Assembly: GCA_036337765.1 (NCBI GenBank)
Contig: JAYZDP010000188.1
Span: 1 to 46,791 of the forward strand
From: JAYZDP01 sp036337765
GTDB taxonomy: Bacteria; Acidobacteriota; Thermoanaerobaculia; Multivoradales; Multivoraceae
DNA: 46,791 nucleotides
Direction of reading: 5' to 3'
Part shown: one piece after another, positions 24,337 to 36,633 of the stretch
Numbering within the stretch: the first letter of the stretch is position 1
How the letters are laid out: the number at the start of each line of letters is the position of its first letter
Program-made: the position numbers and the translations under genes
The notes under the pieces: generated by a model
What the model saw: the letters and a program-made list of their open reading frames with translations, nothing else
Database searches by the model: none
What the model was told of the DNA's origin: nothing

Positions 24337-25338
24337 ATGCAATACGGAATGATCATCAACGGCCGCTCGGTCGCCGCCGACGTCGAGCTCGCGCGCCGCG
24401 CCGAGGCGGCCGGCTTTGCCGGCGTGTACGCGCCCGAGTTCTTCAATCGCAACGCGCTGGTGCGGGTGGCGTCGATCGCTGCGGCGACCCAGTCGATCCA
24501 GGTCGGCAGCGGCGTCGCCAACACCTTCACCCGCTCGCCTGTGGTGCTCGCCAACGGAGCACTCGATCTCGACGATGCCTCCCAGGGGCGATTCGTCCTC
24601 GGCCTGGGGACGGGCCTGCGCAGGATGAACGTCGATTGGTACGGGGTGCCGTTCTCCAAGCCGGTTTCCCAATCGCGCGAGCTCTTCTCACTCCTGCGCT
24701 ACGCCTTCGGCAATCACGGCCCGGGGTTCGTATGGTCGGGCGAGTACTACAACCTCAAGATCCCCGCCTACCAGCGCCAAACCATCGTGCGCCCGGACAT
24801 CCCGATCTGGCTTGCCGCAGTGGGCCGCGGGATGACGCGTGCGTGCGGTGAGTTCGCGGATGGCCTGGTCGGTCACCCGGTGCATACGCGCAAGTGGCAT
24901 CGAGAGATCACCTTGCCGCTGCTGCGCGAAGAGGAGGAAAGGGCCGGGCGCGAGGCGGGTGCCTGCCCGATCTACCCGTACGTCACGACTTCGATCCAGG
25001 AGGACCGCGACCTGGCGGTGCGCGACGCGAAAAAGCAGATCGGCTTCTCGTTCTCGGTGCAGCATTACCATCAGATCCTCGACATCCACGGCATGCAGCA
25101 AGTCGGCCACGAGTGCCGGCGCCACCTCGCGACCTTCGACCTCGAGGCGATGGCCGATGCCATCCCTGACGCGCTGGTGGACGAGATCGGCATCGTCGGT
25201 ACGCCCGACGAGCTGCACGACCGGCTCGCCGAGTGGGAAGAGCTCACCCCGATGCCGCTCTTCAGCGCCTGCTCGATCGGCGTACCACCGGAGCGCGTCG
25301 CGGCCTGCCTCGATCACCTGTTCGACGGCCTTCAGTAG
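24337..25338 (+). CDS. Luciferase-like (LLM class) flavin/F420-dependent oxidoreductase
   Basis: 333 residues from the ATG at 24337 (MQYGMIINGRSVAADVELAR). The TIM-barrel landmarks of the luciferase-like family are present: RRAEAAGFAGVYAPEFF, RSPVVLANGALDLDDAS, GRFVLGLGTG and IPIWLAAVG. Enzymes of this class use reduced FMN or F420 for monooxygenation or hydride transfer; which applies here cannot be told. The open frame extends upstream into the divergent oxidoreductase gene, but similarity begins at this ATG. A second family member lies at 38471-39331. Confidence 0.92.
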   Translation: MQYGMIINGRSVAADVELARRAEAAGFAGVYAPEFFNRNALVRVASIAAATQSIQVGSGVANTFTRSPVVLANGALDLDDASQGRFVLGLGTGLRRMNVDWYGVPFSKPVSQSRELFSLLRYAFGNHGPGFVWSGEYYNLKIPAYQRQTIVRPDIPIWLAAVGRGMTRACGEFADGLVGHPVHTRKWHREITLPLLREEEERAGREAGACPIYPYVTTSIQEDRDLAVRDAKKQIGFSFSVQHYHQILDIHGMQQVGHECRRHLATFDLEAMADAIPDALVDEIGIVGTPDELHDRLAEWEELTPMPLFSACSIGVPPERVAACLDHLFDGLQ

Positions 25339-25372
25339 AGGCGCCGCAGGGAGGCTTCGGCGAGAGGGTGTA

Positions 25373-25750
25373 CTAACTTCGTGCCACCAGGAAGCTCGTC
25401 ACCAGCAGGACCAGGGAAACCGGTCCCCAGAGGCGCCGTTCGCCCGGGCTCGGCGTGGCAAAGTTGGCGAGGGTGGCGAAGGCGCTGAAAGCGACGACTC
25501 CCCAGGCGAGGGTGGCGACCGATTTGTGCCAACTGGGAAGGATGAGGCCCGCGCGCGCGTCGACGATCGTCGCCATGCCCATGAGGAGCACGATCTGAAC
25601 GAGGCACAGGGGACGGATGCGCGGCGGCAGCCGGCCGGGGAACCGCCCGCCCATGGCCAGATTCCCCCAGGGCGCCCCCAGCGCCAGGGCTAGCTGGAAG
25701 ACGCAGACCACGGCGACGAAGAAGGTGAAGATCTGCGCTGCGAAGACCAT
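25373..25750 (-). CDS. Small integral membrane protein, unknown function
   Basis: 125 residues with about four hydrophobic segments: IFTFFVAVVCVFQLALALGA, PLCLVQIVLLMGMATIVDA, VATLAWGVVAFSAFATLAN and WGPVSLVLLVTSFLVA. There is no recognisable catalytic motif. A charged loop (GRFPGRLPPRIRP) follows the first helix. It begins at the ATG at 25748-25750, divergent from the VOC-protein gene by 60 bp, and converges on the luciferase-like gene. The hydrophobic pattern and good coding character make it real; I cannot name a family. Confidence 0.8.
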   Translation of the reverse strand: MVFAAQIFTFFVAVVCVFQLALALGAPWGNLAMGGRFPGRLPPRIRPLCLVQIVLLMGMATIVDARAGLILPSWHKSVATLAWGVVAFSAFATLANFATPSPGERRLWGPVSLVLLVTSFLVARS

Positions 25751-25810
25751 AGGGCTCTACGGGTAGTGTAAGCGGGCTCGAGCTCGCGTTCGAGTGAGTA
25801 TCCTCTGTGC

Positions 25811-26226
25811 ATGAGCCTGACCTTCGATCACATCCACCTCATCAGCGATGACCCGGAGGCCGCCGCCAAGTGGGACCAGGACATCCTCGGCGGCGAGATC
25901 GCCGCGTCCTACGAGCTGCGCTCGGCGGCACAGATCAACGTGCGCTTCGGTCCCATGCAGATCCTCATCCGTGGTCGCCGGCCTGGCGAGGAACCGGTCT
26001 CGACCCGACCGATGCGCGAGTTCGCGGACTATTCGAGTCACGACGAGTGGGGCACGGATCACTTCGGCTTCACCTACGACGGTGACCTCGTGGCTCTGTG
26101 CGACGAGCTACGGGCAAGGGGCGCGGAGCTGGTAGTCGAGCCCTGGGAGTTCAATCCGGGGACGCTACTTTGCTATCTGGCGGCGCCTGACGGTGTGAGC
26201 ATCGAGATCGTGCAGGGGAGGAAGTG

Positions 26227-26227
<1 letters not shown>
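25811..26227 (+). CDS. VOC (glyoxalase/bleomycin-resistance) superfamily protein
   Basis: 138 residues, one VOC unit pair. It begins MSLTFDHIHLISDDPEAAAKWDQDILG, with the usual first metal-ligand His in FDHIHL and the DDPEAAAKWY-like helix. A second half contains DHFGFTYDGDLVALCDELRARG and ends LAAPDGVSIEIVQG, supplying the expected His and Glu ligands. Such proteins bind a metal and act as isomerases, dioxygenases or ligand binders. No substrate can be assigned. Its stop TGA overlaps the ATG of the following AMIN gene (TGATG), indicating translational coupling. Confidence 0.88.
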
Positions 26228-26938
<711 letters not shown>

Positions 26939-26955
<17 letters not shown>

Positions 26956-28882
26956 CTCTGTCGAGGCGCCATCCCCCCGATACGGTGCGCGCCTCGGCGA
27001 CGATGCTGGTGGCATCTTCGGCGAGTAGCAGCCTCTGCCCGACGAGTCGACGCGCGGCCTGCTCGACGCGAGCTACGTAGTCGTCGGCGTCGCGATAGCG
27101 CTGGGCGATCGCCGGGCGTGGGTCGCCGTTCGAATCCCGGTCGGCAGCGGTCATGGCGAACGCAATATAGGAGCCGGACGCACCACACCCCTCGCCCTCT
27201 GCGTGGCCAGCGCGGCGTAGGTTCCAGCCGGTGTAGGTGGCGATGGGTGCCTCGAGTGCGGGGAGGCGGATACCGGCGAGAGAGTTGCCGTCACCGTCGA
27301 CCCGAGGTACGAGCACGCCATACTCTGCACCTTCGCGCGGCGGCATCTCGCCGTAGTCGGTTACTCGTAGCGAGTTGAAGCTGCCGTTGTAGGTGACTTC
27401 TGGAATGTTGGGGAAGCGGGCCTCGAGTGGACTCACGAGAGTTCCCTTCTCGGCGCTGCCGTAGCGGCTCTCCGGTGGCGCCGTGCCGTCGGTGATCCAG
27501 GCGTTGAGCGCGACGAGGATGGCGCGGCTGACGACTCCCTGCCCGAGTGGGTTCAGCACGTTCTGGCAGTCCCCTCGGGTCTCGCGGCGCGGGACTGAGA
27601 GGCCTGCGCCGCCATGAGGCGTTCCCGCCACCATGTAGAGCCGCACGTCGGCGGGCGTCGGCAGATCTCGCGGCCCGGCGGGGTCGCCGTCGGTCACGAG
27701 CAGCGAGCCGCGCGCTCCCCAGATCTCGAACTCGCCGTCGACGTGGGCGATCTTCGGGCACGTGCCGCTGGCACGGCAGCGAGCGAGGATACCGTCGCGT
27801 CGCCCGGTCAGCGGATCTGTGGTCTCGGGGTAGGCAAAGGGAAACTGGTCGCCGGGCTGGAGGTGGTCCTCGTGCTGCTTCGACCAGCGGCCCGGCTGAG
27901 CGAAACGGTGGTTCGCCCAGATCTTGCGTGAACCCGGAATGATCGGCAGGGCGCCGTCGAAGACGCGACGGCCCGCCTCGTCCTGATTGAAGCCGAGGTA
28001 GAGGAAGTCGCGCAGCATCCTTCCGCTCTGGGACACACCCATCGCGATCGCGCGCTCGACCGACCCGGGCGTCAGCGGATTCTCGTTGCCTGCGGCGTCG
28101 GTCTTCTCGAAGCGCAAGTGCGAAACGACGTCGCGCATGGCGGCGAACCCGATGCCGGCGATGATCGGCTCGGTCGCGGGGTAGATGAGCTCGAAGATCG
28201 CGCCTGCGTCGTAGGGCGGTCCGGGATGAGTGATCTCGACCTCGTTATTGCCGAGGTAGCGCCACGTGTCAATGCGGCGGCGCGGGTCGCGCTCGTTGTG
28301 CCTCACCGTCAGGCTGGCGCGGGAGCGGTCGAGTGTGGCGGCCGGATACTGCAGTCGACGGACGATGGGCGTTTCGGTGTCCTTGCCGATGAACTCCTCC
28401 CGACTCAGCCCCACGATCGGTTGGCCGCTGTCGGTGGCGATCGGCAGGGTCGCGCGGAGCGTCTCGCCACGATTCGGCAGGTCGCCCTGCCAGCCGGTCC
28501 AGACAAGGGTGAAGCGCTCGCTGCGGCGGGCGAATCGCCAGGCGACCTTGTTACCGCGGTTGACGACGTCGTAGAGAAGGGTGCCGTTGCTGTCGCCGAT
28601 GGGTCGGTGAATCTCCACGTCCACTCGATAGCGCACCCGCCCTTCGCCGTCGCGTGGTGCCTTGTCGATGTCGACGATCACCGCGTTGCGCGAATCCGCC
28701 GGGTCGAGCGCGCCGATGGCGTAGCCACCCAGGCGCTCGTAGGCGGTGACCTCGCCGGCGGAGGGGGCGGGCAAGGGTGCGCGGGTCTCGATGACCATTC
28801 GGGTGAGCTCGGCAGAGCTCGGGGTTGCCGCAGCCAGACTGAGAAGCCCGAGCAGAGTCGGCCGGAGTGGGCGTCGTGTCAT
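26939..28882 (-). CDS. Large secreted alpha/beta hydrolase domain protein
   Basis: 647 residues from the ATG at 28880-28882 (MTRRPLRPTLLGLLSLAAATPSSA), with a clear signal peptide. The family is the large alpha/beta-hydrolase type common in Acidobacteriota and Sphingomonads. Recognisable blocks are LLYDVVNRGNKVAW, GIGFAAMRDVVSHLRF, GVSQSGRMLRDFLYLGFNQD (nucleophile elbow region with Ser) and VFDGALPIIPGSRK. A C-terminal block has YMVAGTPHGGAG, a probable catalytic His. Substrate unknown. The start overlaps the stop of a TetR-like fragment (TGATG), so it was once coupled to a regulator. The 3' end overlaps the AMIN gene. Confidence 0.87.
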
Positions 28883-29243
28883 CAGCTGAAGATATCCGGT
28901 CGCTCGAGCATCCTGACCACAAGCGCTCGGAAGTCGTCTTCGCGCTCGATCTGGCTCAGCGCTCCATCTAGGTAAAGCGTCGCGGCACCGTGAACCAACG
29001 CCCACGTAGCGAACTCGGGAAGATCCATGCGATAGGTGTCCCTCTCGAAGTCGCCGGCCTCGTCTCCGCGGGCGACTCGAAGAAGCGCAAGATAGGCGCC
29101 GGTCGACTCCTCCAGCAGGCGCTGCGGACATTCGTCGCGGCCTAGGTAGCCGCCGGAGAACATCAGCTTGAAGCGCTGCGGGCAGTGGAGAGCGATGTCG
29201 ACATAGGCTGTCCCGGCGGTCAACCTGACGTTCTTGCCGCACG
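28882..29243 (-). pseudogene. C-terminal fragment of a TetR-family regulator
   Basis: The reading frame carries the ligand-binding half of a TetR regulator of the WHG type: GTAYVDIALHCPQRFKLMFS, ESTGAYLALLRVARGDEAGD and FATWALVHGAATLYLDGAL, to the TGA at 28882-28884. No helix-turn-helix region precedes it. Immediately upstream, in a different frame, lies the end of an FHA-domain gene. The only nearby start is a TTG at 29221-29223, which would give 113 residues without a DNA-binding domain. It is probably a truncated relic, still translationally coupled to the hydrolase gene. Translation as a domain-only protein is possible but less likely. Confidence 0.7.
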
Positions 29244-29489
29244 CTAGAGCCTGCTCGAGACGGATCGGCCGTCGACCACCACACCTTGGTTGCTCTCGGT
29301 CGTCAGAATCCAGCCGTCGCCGAAGCGAGCCAGCCGCGCGTGCAGCCGCGAGACGAAACGATCGCCCAAGACCACGCTGCAGCTCTGCGCGCGGCCGAGT
29401 GCGATCTCCCCGTTCTCCTCCAGTGGCCACGAGTGAAGGCTCTCGTGCTCTTCCTGATCGAGGAGCTCGAGAATGAAGCCTTGCGTCAT
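29244..29489 (-). CDS. Short FHA-domain protein (81 aa), possibly a truncated gene
   Basis: 81 residues starting MTQGFILELLDQEEHES at an ATG with GGAGG six bases upstream. The rest is one forkhead-associated domain: IALGRAQSCSVVLGDRFVSR then LHARLARFGDGW and ESNQGVVVDGRSV, matching the GR, SRxH and N-G-x-x-V-x-G positions of phosphothreonine-binding FHA modules. It stops just after the last core strands. FHA modules are usually joined to other domains, and a headless TetR fragment follows at once, so a deletion has probably fused two genes. The domain itself could still fold and be expressed. Confidence 0.72.
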   Translation of the reverse strand: MTQGFILELLDQEEHESLHSWPLEENGEIALGRAQSCSVVLGDRFVSRLHARLARFGDGWILTTESNQGVVVDGRSVSSRL

Positions 29490-29689
29490 GAAGGTCCTCC
29501 GCGGGACGGGACAGGGGCCCTTCGGTGCGCAGAGACGAGCACGGGTCCGACGAAAGCGTCGGCCGGAGGGGTCGAAAACGACAGAAGCGTCGCCACGAGA
29601 TACACCTCGAGCATTGCTACGACTAAGAAAGCAAGTTGTAGCCCAAGAGTGCCGCTAGTGCGCCTTCTCCGGCCGCGGACTACAATGCC
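29490..29689. other. 200-bp intergenic region with a small hairpin
   Basis: No coding sequence that I can support. A perfect hairpin CCGACG-AAAG-CGTCGG (29547-29562) lies upstream of the FHA gene. The region must hold the FHA-gene promoter on the minus strand; I could not pick out a convincing promoter. Confidence 0.4.
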
Positions 29690-29998
29690 GTGCCACGGGT
29701 GTCGCGACCAGATGACTCAGTCCTAGTGCGTCACTCGAGAGAGGGAGACGAGCCAACGAGCTACAGCTTCACTACCGAAGACATCGTCGAGATGACCGTC
29801 CTCTGTCAGTCGGGGCGTGTGACCTACGCCGAAGTCGGAGACATCCTCGGCAAGATGCTTCCGGCTGTCTTTGGGTACGCGATGGCCAATGGCATTGCCA
29901 TTGCCGGTGCGCCGATGGCACGCTACTCCGACATGGATGCCGAGGGTTTCACCGTTGAGGCGGGACTGCCGGTGACGCCGGGCGCCGAGGAGACCTAG
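29690..29998 (+). pseudogene. N-terminal half of a GyrI-like/AraC effector-binding domain
   Basis: The frame contains VTYAEVGDILGKMLPAVFGY, GIAIAGAPMARYSDM and EGFTVEAGLPVTP, the order seen in the first half of GyrI-like small-molecule-binding domains. It then ends at TAG (29996-29998) where intact members continue for about another 70-90 residues. The start is unclear: GTG at 29690 or 29729 are possible, and no good ribosome-binding site sits next to a start. The next gene (sugar-binding protein) begins 38 bp later. I regard it as a truncated copy. Confidence 0.55.
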
Positions 29999-30036
29999 AT
30001 CTACGCTCCGATCGGCTGATCCGCGAGAAAGACCAA

Positions 30037-31041
<1,005 letters not shown>

Positions 31042-31090
31042 ACGTAGACGCAACTCCCGAGCATGTGGGTCGTATCCAGGCTCTATCTCG

Positions 31091-31414
31091 ATGCGAATCC
31101 ACGGTGGTTTGTCGATGCTGTTTGTGGCGGCGGGATTCTTGTTCAGCGGAGTCGGAGGCGCCGAGGAGCCCGCGAAGCTCGACTTCGAGCTCAAGGACCA
31201 GTTCAAGAAGGTCCACAATGGCTCGGGTTTCCGTGGGCGGATCGTGGTTGTGGTCGGTAGCGATCGGGGAGGCACCAAGTTCAGCGATGCCTGGAGTGAA
31301 GCGATCGAGTCGGCACTCGGCCAGCACCCGCGCTACGACGACATCGGCTGGGTCGCGCTCGCGGTCGCGGGTTTGGTGGGCGCGCTTCGGGAGCTGCTGG
31401 ACCGAACTCCCTGA
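31091..31414 (+). pseudogene. Secreted redoxin-like N-terminal fragment inside the ABC operon
   Basis: 107 codons beginning MRIHGGLSMLFVAAGFLFSG, a good signal peptide. KLDFELKDQFKKVHNGSGF and RGRIVVVVGSDRGGTKFSDA follow, the opening strands of a thioredoxin-like secreted protein that lacks a CxxC at the usual site. The frame ends at TGA (31412-31414) after HPRYDDIGWVALAVAGLV, where intact relatives run on for about 60-80 more residues. The ABC ATPase starts 42 bp later in the same frame. It is probably a truncated insert in the transporter operon; a short functional protein is possible. Confidence 0.55.
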
Positions 31415-31456
31415 TGGGTGGTAGTTAGCGGGGGAGTCGGAGGTCCCGACCCCGCT

Positions 31457-32959
31457 ATGACGCGACTGCGAGCCACCGCCATCGAGAAGCGCTTTCCCGG
31501 CGTCGTCGCGCTCGCCGGAGTCGGGCTCTCGTTGGAGCGCGGCGAGGTGCTGGGCGTGGTCGGCGAGAACGGTGCTGGCAAGAGCACCCTGATGAACATC
31601 CTGGCCGGCGTACAGTTGCCGGACGCCGGGACGATCGAGATCGACGGTCGCGAGATCCACTTCGCCGGTGTTCAAGATGCGCAGGCGGCAGGGATCGCGC
31701 TTATCCACCAGGAGCTGTGTCTGTGCGACAACCTCGACGTAGCGGCCAACATCTGCCTGGGTCGCGAGCCGAGTCGCTTCGGGATGGTCGAGCGTCGGCG
31801 AGTCCGCGAGCGAGCCAGCCGCTGTCTCGCTCGGGTGGGCCTGGACGTGGCGCCGGGCACCCGGGTGAGCGAGCTACCCATCGGCCAACGTCAGATGGTC
31901 GAGATCGCGAAGGCGGTCGACACCGATGCCGGGGTCCTCATCATGGACGAGCCCACGTCGAGCCTGTCGGCGGCCGAGTCGGCTCAGCTGTTCGAGCTCG
32001 TCGAGGAGCTCGCCGCTGCCGGGACGAGCATTGTCTACATCTCCCACCGGCTCGCAGAAGTCGAGCGGCTCGCCGATCGTGCGCTGGTGCTGCGGGATGG
32101 AGCCGTCGCCGGAGAGCTCGGCCGCAACGAAATCGATCACGGTCGCCTCGTCCGGCTGATGGTCGGCCGCGACATGTCGCGCTTCTTCGCCCGCCGCGCG
32201 CGCGAGCCAGGGGCAGTGGCGCTAGAGGTCACGGGCCTGGTGACGGCCGCTCATCCCGATCACGCCCTCGACTTGCGTGTGCACGCTGGCGAGGTGGTCG
32301 GAGTTGCTGGCCTCGTCGGGGCGGGCCGCACGGAGCTGCTGCGTGCGCTCTTCGGAGTCGAGCGTCCGCTGGCCGGGCGAGTCGCCGTTGCAGGGCGATC
32401 GTTGCGCCTGATCGGCGGGGTCGGTCCGGTCGCGGCTCTGGAGGCGGGCCTGGCGCTCGTGCCGGAGGACCGCAAAGAGGAGGCGCTGTTTCTGGATGAG
32501 ACGGTCAGGCGCAATCTGTCGGTGGCCCGGCTCCTCGCCGACGCACGGGCGGGCTTCGTTGATCGGAGCGCCGAGGCCGAGCTGGCGGCGCGCGCGATCC
32601 AGGACACCGGAATCCGAGTGCCGAGCGACACTTCCGCCGTCGGCGTGCTGTCGGGCGGAAACCAACAGAAGGTGGTGTTGGGACGCGCCTTCGCGACCGA
32701 GCCGAAGGTACTGCTGCTCGACGAGCCGACGCGCGGCGTTGACGTCGGTGCGAAGGCCGAGATCTACGCCCTCATCGACGAGCACGCCCTGCGAGGGGTC
32801 GGGGTGCTGTTCGCATCGAGCGAGATGGAGGAGATTCTCGGGCTGTCGGATCGCTGCCTGGTCATGCACGAAGGCCGGCTTGCCGGAGAGCTGGCCGGCG
32901 ACGAGCTGACGGAGGAGGCGATCATGGGGCTGGCCACTGGAGCTCACCGAGCCGCATGA
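31457..32959 (+). CDS. Sugar ABC transporter ATP-binding protein (RbsA/XylG type)
   Basis: 500 residues with two fused ABC domains. The first has Walker A GENGAGKST, the Q-loop region ALIHQELCL, the signature region ELPIGQRQM and Walker B VLIMDEPTSSLS. The second has the degenerate Walker A GLVGAGRTEL typical of this class, signature LSGGNQQKVVLGRAF and Walker B VLLLDEPTRGVDVG. The true start is taken as the ATG at 31457 (MTRLRATAIEKRFPGVVAL); an earlier in-frame GTG adds 13 residues without similarity. Four-base overlap with the permease gene (32956-32959) shows coupling. Confidence 0.94.
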   Translation: MTRLRATAIEKRFPGVVALAGVGLSLERGEVLGVVGENGAGKSTLMNILAGVQLPDAGTIEIDGREIHFAGVQDAQAAGIALIHQELCLCDNLDVAANICLGREPSRFGMVERRRVRERASRCLARVGLDVAPGTRVSELPIGQRQMVEIAKAVDTDAGVLIMDEPTSSLSAAESAQLFELVEELAAAGTSIVYISHRLAEVERLADRALVLRDGAVAGELGRNEIDHGRLVRLMVGRDMSRFFARRAREPGAVALEVTGLVTAAHPDHALDLRVHAGEVVGVAGLVGAGRTELLRALFGVERPLAGRVAVAGRSLRLIGGVGPVAALEAGLALVPEDRKEEALFLDETVRRNLSVARLLADARAGFVDRSAEAELAARAIQDTGIRVPSDTSAVGVLSGGNQQKVVLGRAFATEPKVLLLDEPTRGVDVGAKAEIYALIDEHALRGVGVLFASSEMEEILGLSDRCLVMHEGRLAGELAGDELTEEAIMGLATGAHRAA

Positions 32960-33951
32960 AAAAGATCCTCGGCATCCTCGGCCTCTTCGTCTTCGTCTGC
33001 TTGGCGACGGCGGTGGCCAGCGAGTACTTCCTCACCGCCTTCAACATCGAGAATCTGCTGCGACGCAGTGCGCTGTTCGGCATCCTGTCGATCGGCGCGG
33101 CCTTCGTCATCATCTCTGGCGGCATCGATCTGTCGATCGGCTCGATCGTCTGCCTGGTAGGCGTCCTGACGCCCTGGCTGCTGGTCGAGCAGGGATGGCC
33201 TGTGATGGTCGTGGTGCCGGCCATGCTCGGGCTGGCCTGCTGTCTGGGGGCGTTCCACGGCTTTCTGGTGACGCGCCTGCGCTTGCAGCCGTTCCTGGTC
33301 ACGCTCTGTGGCCTGCTCTTCTACCGCGGGCTGGCCAGGGGTGTGACGCGCGACCAGACACAGGGCTTTCGCGGCGAGTTCGGCGGTCTACGAGCCCTGG
33401 GCAACGGCAGGATCCCAGTGCCGGGAGTCGAAAGCTTCTCAATCCCGGCTCCGGTCGTGACGGTGGCCGTAGTCGCGACCCTCGCCGGGATCTTTCTCAC
33501 CCGCTCGGTGTGGGGACGGTGGTTGTTCGCGATCGGCCAGAACGAGACTGCAGCTCGCTACAGCGGCATTCCGACGGGTCGGATGACGGTCGTCGCCTTC
33601 ACCGCGTGCGCCGGTCTGTCGGGCCTCGGCGGACTGCTCTTCGTGCTCGACGTTGGCTCGGCGCAGCCAGTCGACTTCGGTAGCTTCTACGAGCTTTACG
33701 CGATTGCCGCCGCAGTGCTGGGAGGGTGCAGCCTGCGTGGGGGCGAGGGTAGCGTCGTAGGGGTGCTGGTCGGGGCCGCGGTCATGCAGGTGCTGCGCAA
33801 CTCGATCACCTTGATCGACGCCATCCCCGACAATGTCGAGTATGCGGTGATCGGGCTCGTGATTCTCGGTGGGGTCGTCGCCGATGAACTGGTCAAGCGC
33901 ATCATCGCGCGCCGCCGTCTGGAGCAGAGTAGGGCGCAGGCGGGCAGATGA
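32956..33951 (+). CDS. Sugar ABC transporter permease (RbsC type)
   Basis: 331 residues with about nine to ten transmembrane segments. The family landmarks are LFGILSIGAAFVIISGGIDL then SIGSIV, FLVTLCGLLFYRGLARGVT, AIGQNETAARYSGIPTGRMT and AAAVLGGCSLRGGEGSVVG. It forms the membrane channel for the binding protein (30037) and ATPase (31457). The ATG overlaps the ATPase stop. Only one permease gene is present, so it should act as a homodimer. Confidence 0.94.
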   Translation: MKKILGILGLFVFVCLATAVASEYFLTAFNIENLLRRSALFGILSIGAAFVIISGGIDLSIGSIVCLVGVLTPWLLVEQGWPVMVVVPAMLGLACCLGAFHGFLVTRLRLQPFLVTLCGLLFYRGLARGVTRDQTQGFRGEFGGLRALGNGRIPVPGVESFSIPAPVVTVAVVATLAGIFLTRSVWGRWLFAIGQNETAARYSGIPTGRMTVVAFTACAGLSGLGGLLFVLDVGSAQPVDFGSFYELYAIAAAVLGGCSLRGGEGSVVGVLVGAAVMQVLRNSITLIDAIPDNVEYAVIGLVILGGVVADELVKRIIARRRLEQSRAQAGR

Positions 33952-34025
33952 CGTTAAGATGTTCCGAGCTGATTCCGTTTCGCAATGCCAGGGAGCCTCG
34001 GCAGAGGCTCCAGGAGGTCCGTACC

Positions 34026-35467
<1,442 letters not shown>

Positions 35468-35471
<4 letters not shown>

Positions 35472-35935
35472 TCGGTCTGAGGAGAGGGGCCGCGTTGGCG
35501 GCCGCGGCAGTTGTGGTGCTTCCTTTGAGCCTCGCGGCTCAGGAGAAGGAGAAGAAGAACCAGGTCGAGATCGTGAAGGCCGTCGGCTGCGCGGAGTCAG
35601 CGGCGGGCAATCCACCCTCCTGGTGGCTGAAGCGCGCCACCGAAACCGAGGTCACGCGGCAAGGGGTCTTCACCCAGCCGCAGGTGGACGAGGCGATGGC
35701 CCTCGAGCTCGGAGGTGCCGAGTACCAGCTCGTGGGGGTCGCGGACTTTCTCGATGCGGACGGGCTTTTAGCCTGGGGCCAGCGGGCCGAGTTCACCACG
35801 CGCGAGCAGGCCAACGCCACGGGCGAGCTGCGCGCCGGACACAAGGTTCTGGTGAAGGGGCTGCGGATCGAGGCGGAGCCGGCGCCGCGCATCAATCTGA
35901 TGGTCGTGGTCGGCCTCGCCGAAAGCTGCGAGTAG
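35468..35935 (+). CDS. Small secreted protein, unknown function
   Basis: 155 residues from a GTG at 35468 that overlaps the upstream stop (GTGA). It has a signal peptide (AALAAAAVVVLPLSLAAQ), a lysine-rich stretch (EKEKKNQ), then one compact domain with KAVGCAESAAGNPPSWWLKR, ELGGAEYQLVGVADFLD and AGHKVLVKGLRIEA, ending GLAESCE. The two cysteines could form a disulfide joining the ends. The pattern suggests a small beta-barrel (OB-like); this is speculative. It is coupled to the cytochrome/copper monooxygenase-like gene and followed six bases later by another secreted protein. Confidence 0.8.
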
Positions 35936-35940
35936 CTTCG

Positions 35941-36633
35941 ATGAAGGTCGCCTTCACGCTCGTCGCCCTGTTGTGCGCTGCGCTGCCGCTCGCCGCGCAA
36001 TCCTTGGCCGAGATCGAGGCCGAGCCGGTCGTCAAGCAGCGGCGAGGCGAGACGGCAGTTGCGGGGCAGTGCCTCACCGAGCAGGAGCTCGAGCTGATCG
36101 CGTCTCTCAACGCTCTGCGACGCCCGACGGTCGGTAGGGAAGGGCCGGAGGGAGGCGATGATCCGGCGCCCTTCGATCCGCACTACCTGGTGGGGACCTG
36201 GAAGATCGAGGGAGCCCTTTCTGATTCTCCACTCGGCGAGGCGGGCGAGTTTCTGGGAACCGAAACGGTGGTCTACAAGGGCGACTGCGTCTACGAGGCG
36301 ACGCTCGAAGCCACTTTCGGGGAAGAGCCGCTGCAGGTTTCGTCGCGCCTCGTCTACGACCGCCGCTTCAGCTATCTGGTCCGCATCGAGGACGACAGCC
36401 GTGGATTCGAGCTGCTCAAGGTCGGCACCCTCGGCGGCGACCCTGGTGGGTACTTCTCGCATCACTGGCAGGCTCCTCCGGTGGATCGGGACGGCGAGAA
36501 GGTTCGTCTGCGCGGCCGTACCTACATAACCTCGCCCATCGCCTACCGGCTCAGGATGCAGATCTCGGTCGACGAAGGCCCGTTCGTCAACTACGGCACG
36601 GCCTGGTGGCGTCGGGCCGAGTCCGATCCCTGA
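35941..36633 (+). CDS. Secreted protein, unknown function
   Basis: 230 residues from the ATG at 35941 with a clear signal peptide (KVAFTLVALLCAALPLAAQ). The central part reads DPHYLVGTWKIEGALSDSPL, ETVVYKGDCVYEATLEATFG and RLVYDRRFSYLVRIEDDSRG, a beta-rich pattern like lipocalin/DUF1579-type domains. It ends INYGTAWWRR-like (VNYGTAWWRRAE). No catalytic motif is visible. It is probably the last gene of the operon starting at 34026. Its 3' end overlaps the convergent TetR gene by 43 bases. Confidence 0.82.
   Translation: MKVAFTLVALLCAALPLAAQSLAEIEAEPVVKQRRGETAVAGQCLTEQELELIASLNALRRPTVGREGPEGGDDPAPFDPHYLVGTWKIEGALSDSPLGEAGEFLGTETVVYKGDCVYEATLEATFGEEPLQVSSRLVYDRRFSYLVRIEDDSRGFELLKVGTLGGDPGGYFSHHWQAPPVDRDGEKVRLRGRTYITSPIAYRLRMQISVDEGPFVNYGTAWWRRAESDP

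Noticed and set aside
27125..27140. GTTCGAATCCC, a tRNA T-loop-like sequence
   Set aside because: It lies inside the well-supported hydrolase gene and no acceptor, D or anticodon stems can be drawn around it.
29547..29562. CCGACG-AAAG-CGTCGG hairpin as an intrinsic terminator
   Set aside because: No U-run follows on either strand and no gene ends next to it; kept only as a note in the intergenic entry.
31412..31414. Second selenocysteine candidate: TGA between the redoxin-like fragment and the ABC ATPase, which are in the same frame
   Set aside because: The sequence around it (RTP, then WVVVSGG) matches no redox motif, similarity is lost before the stop, and I see no matching hairpin downstream.
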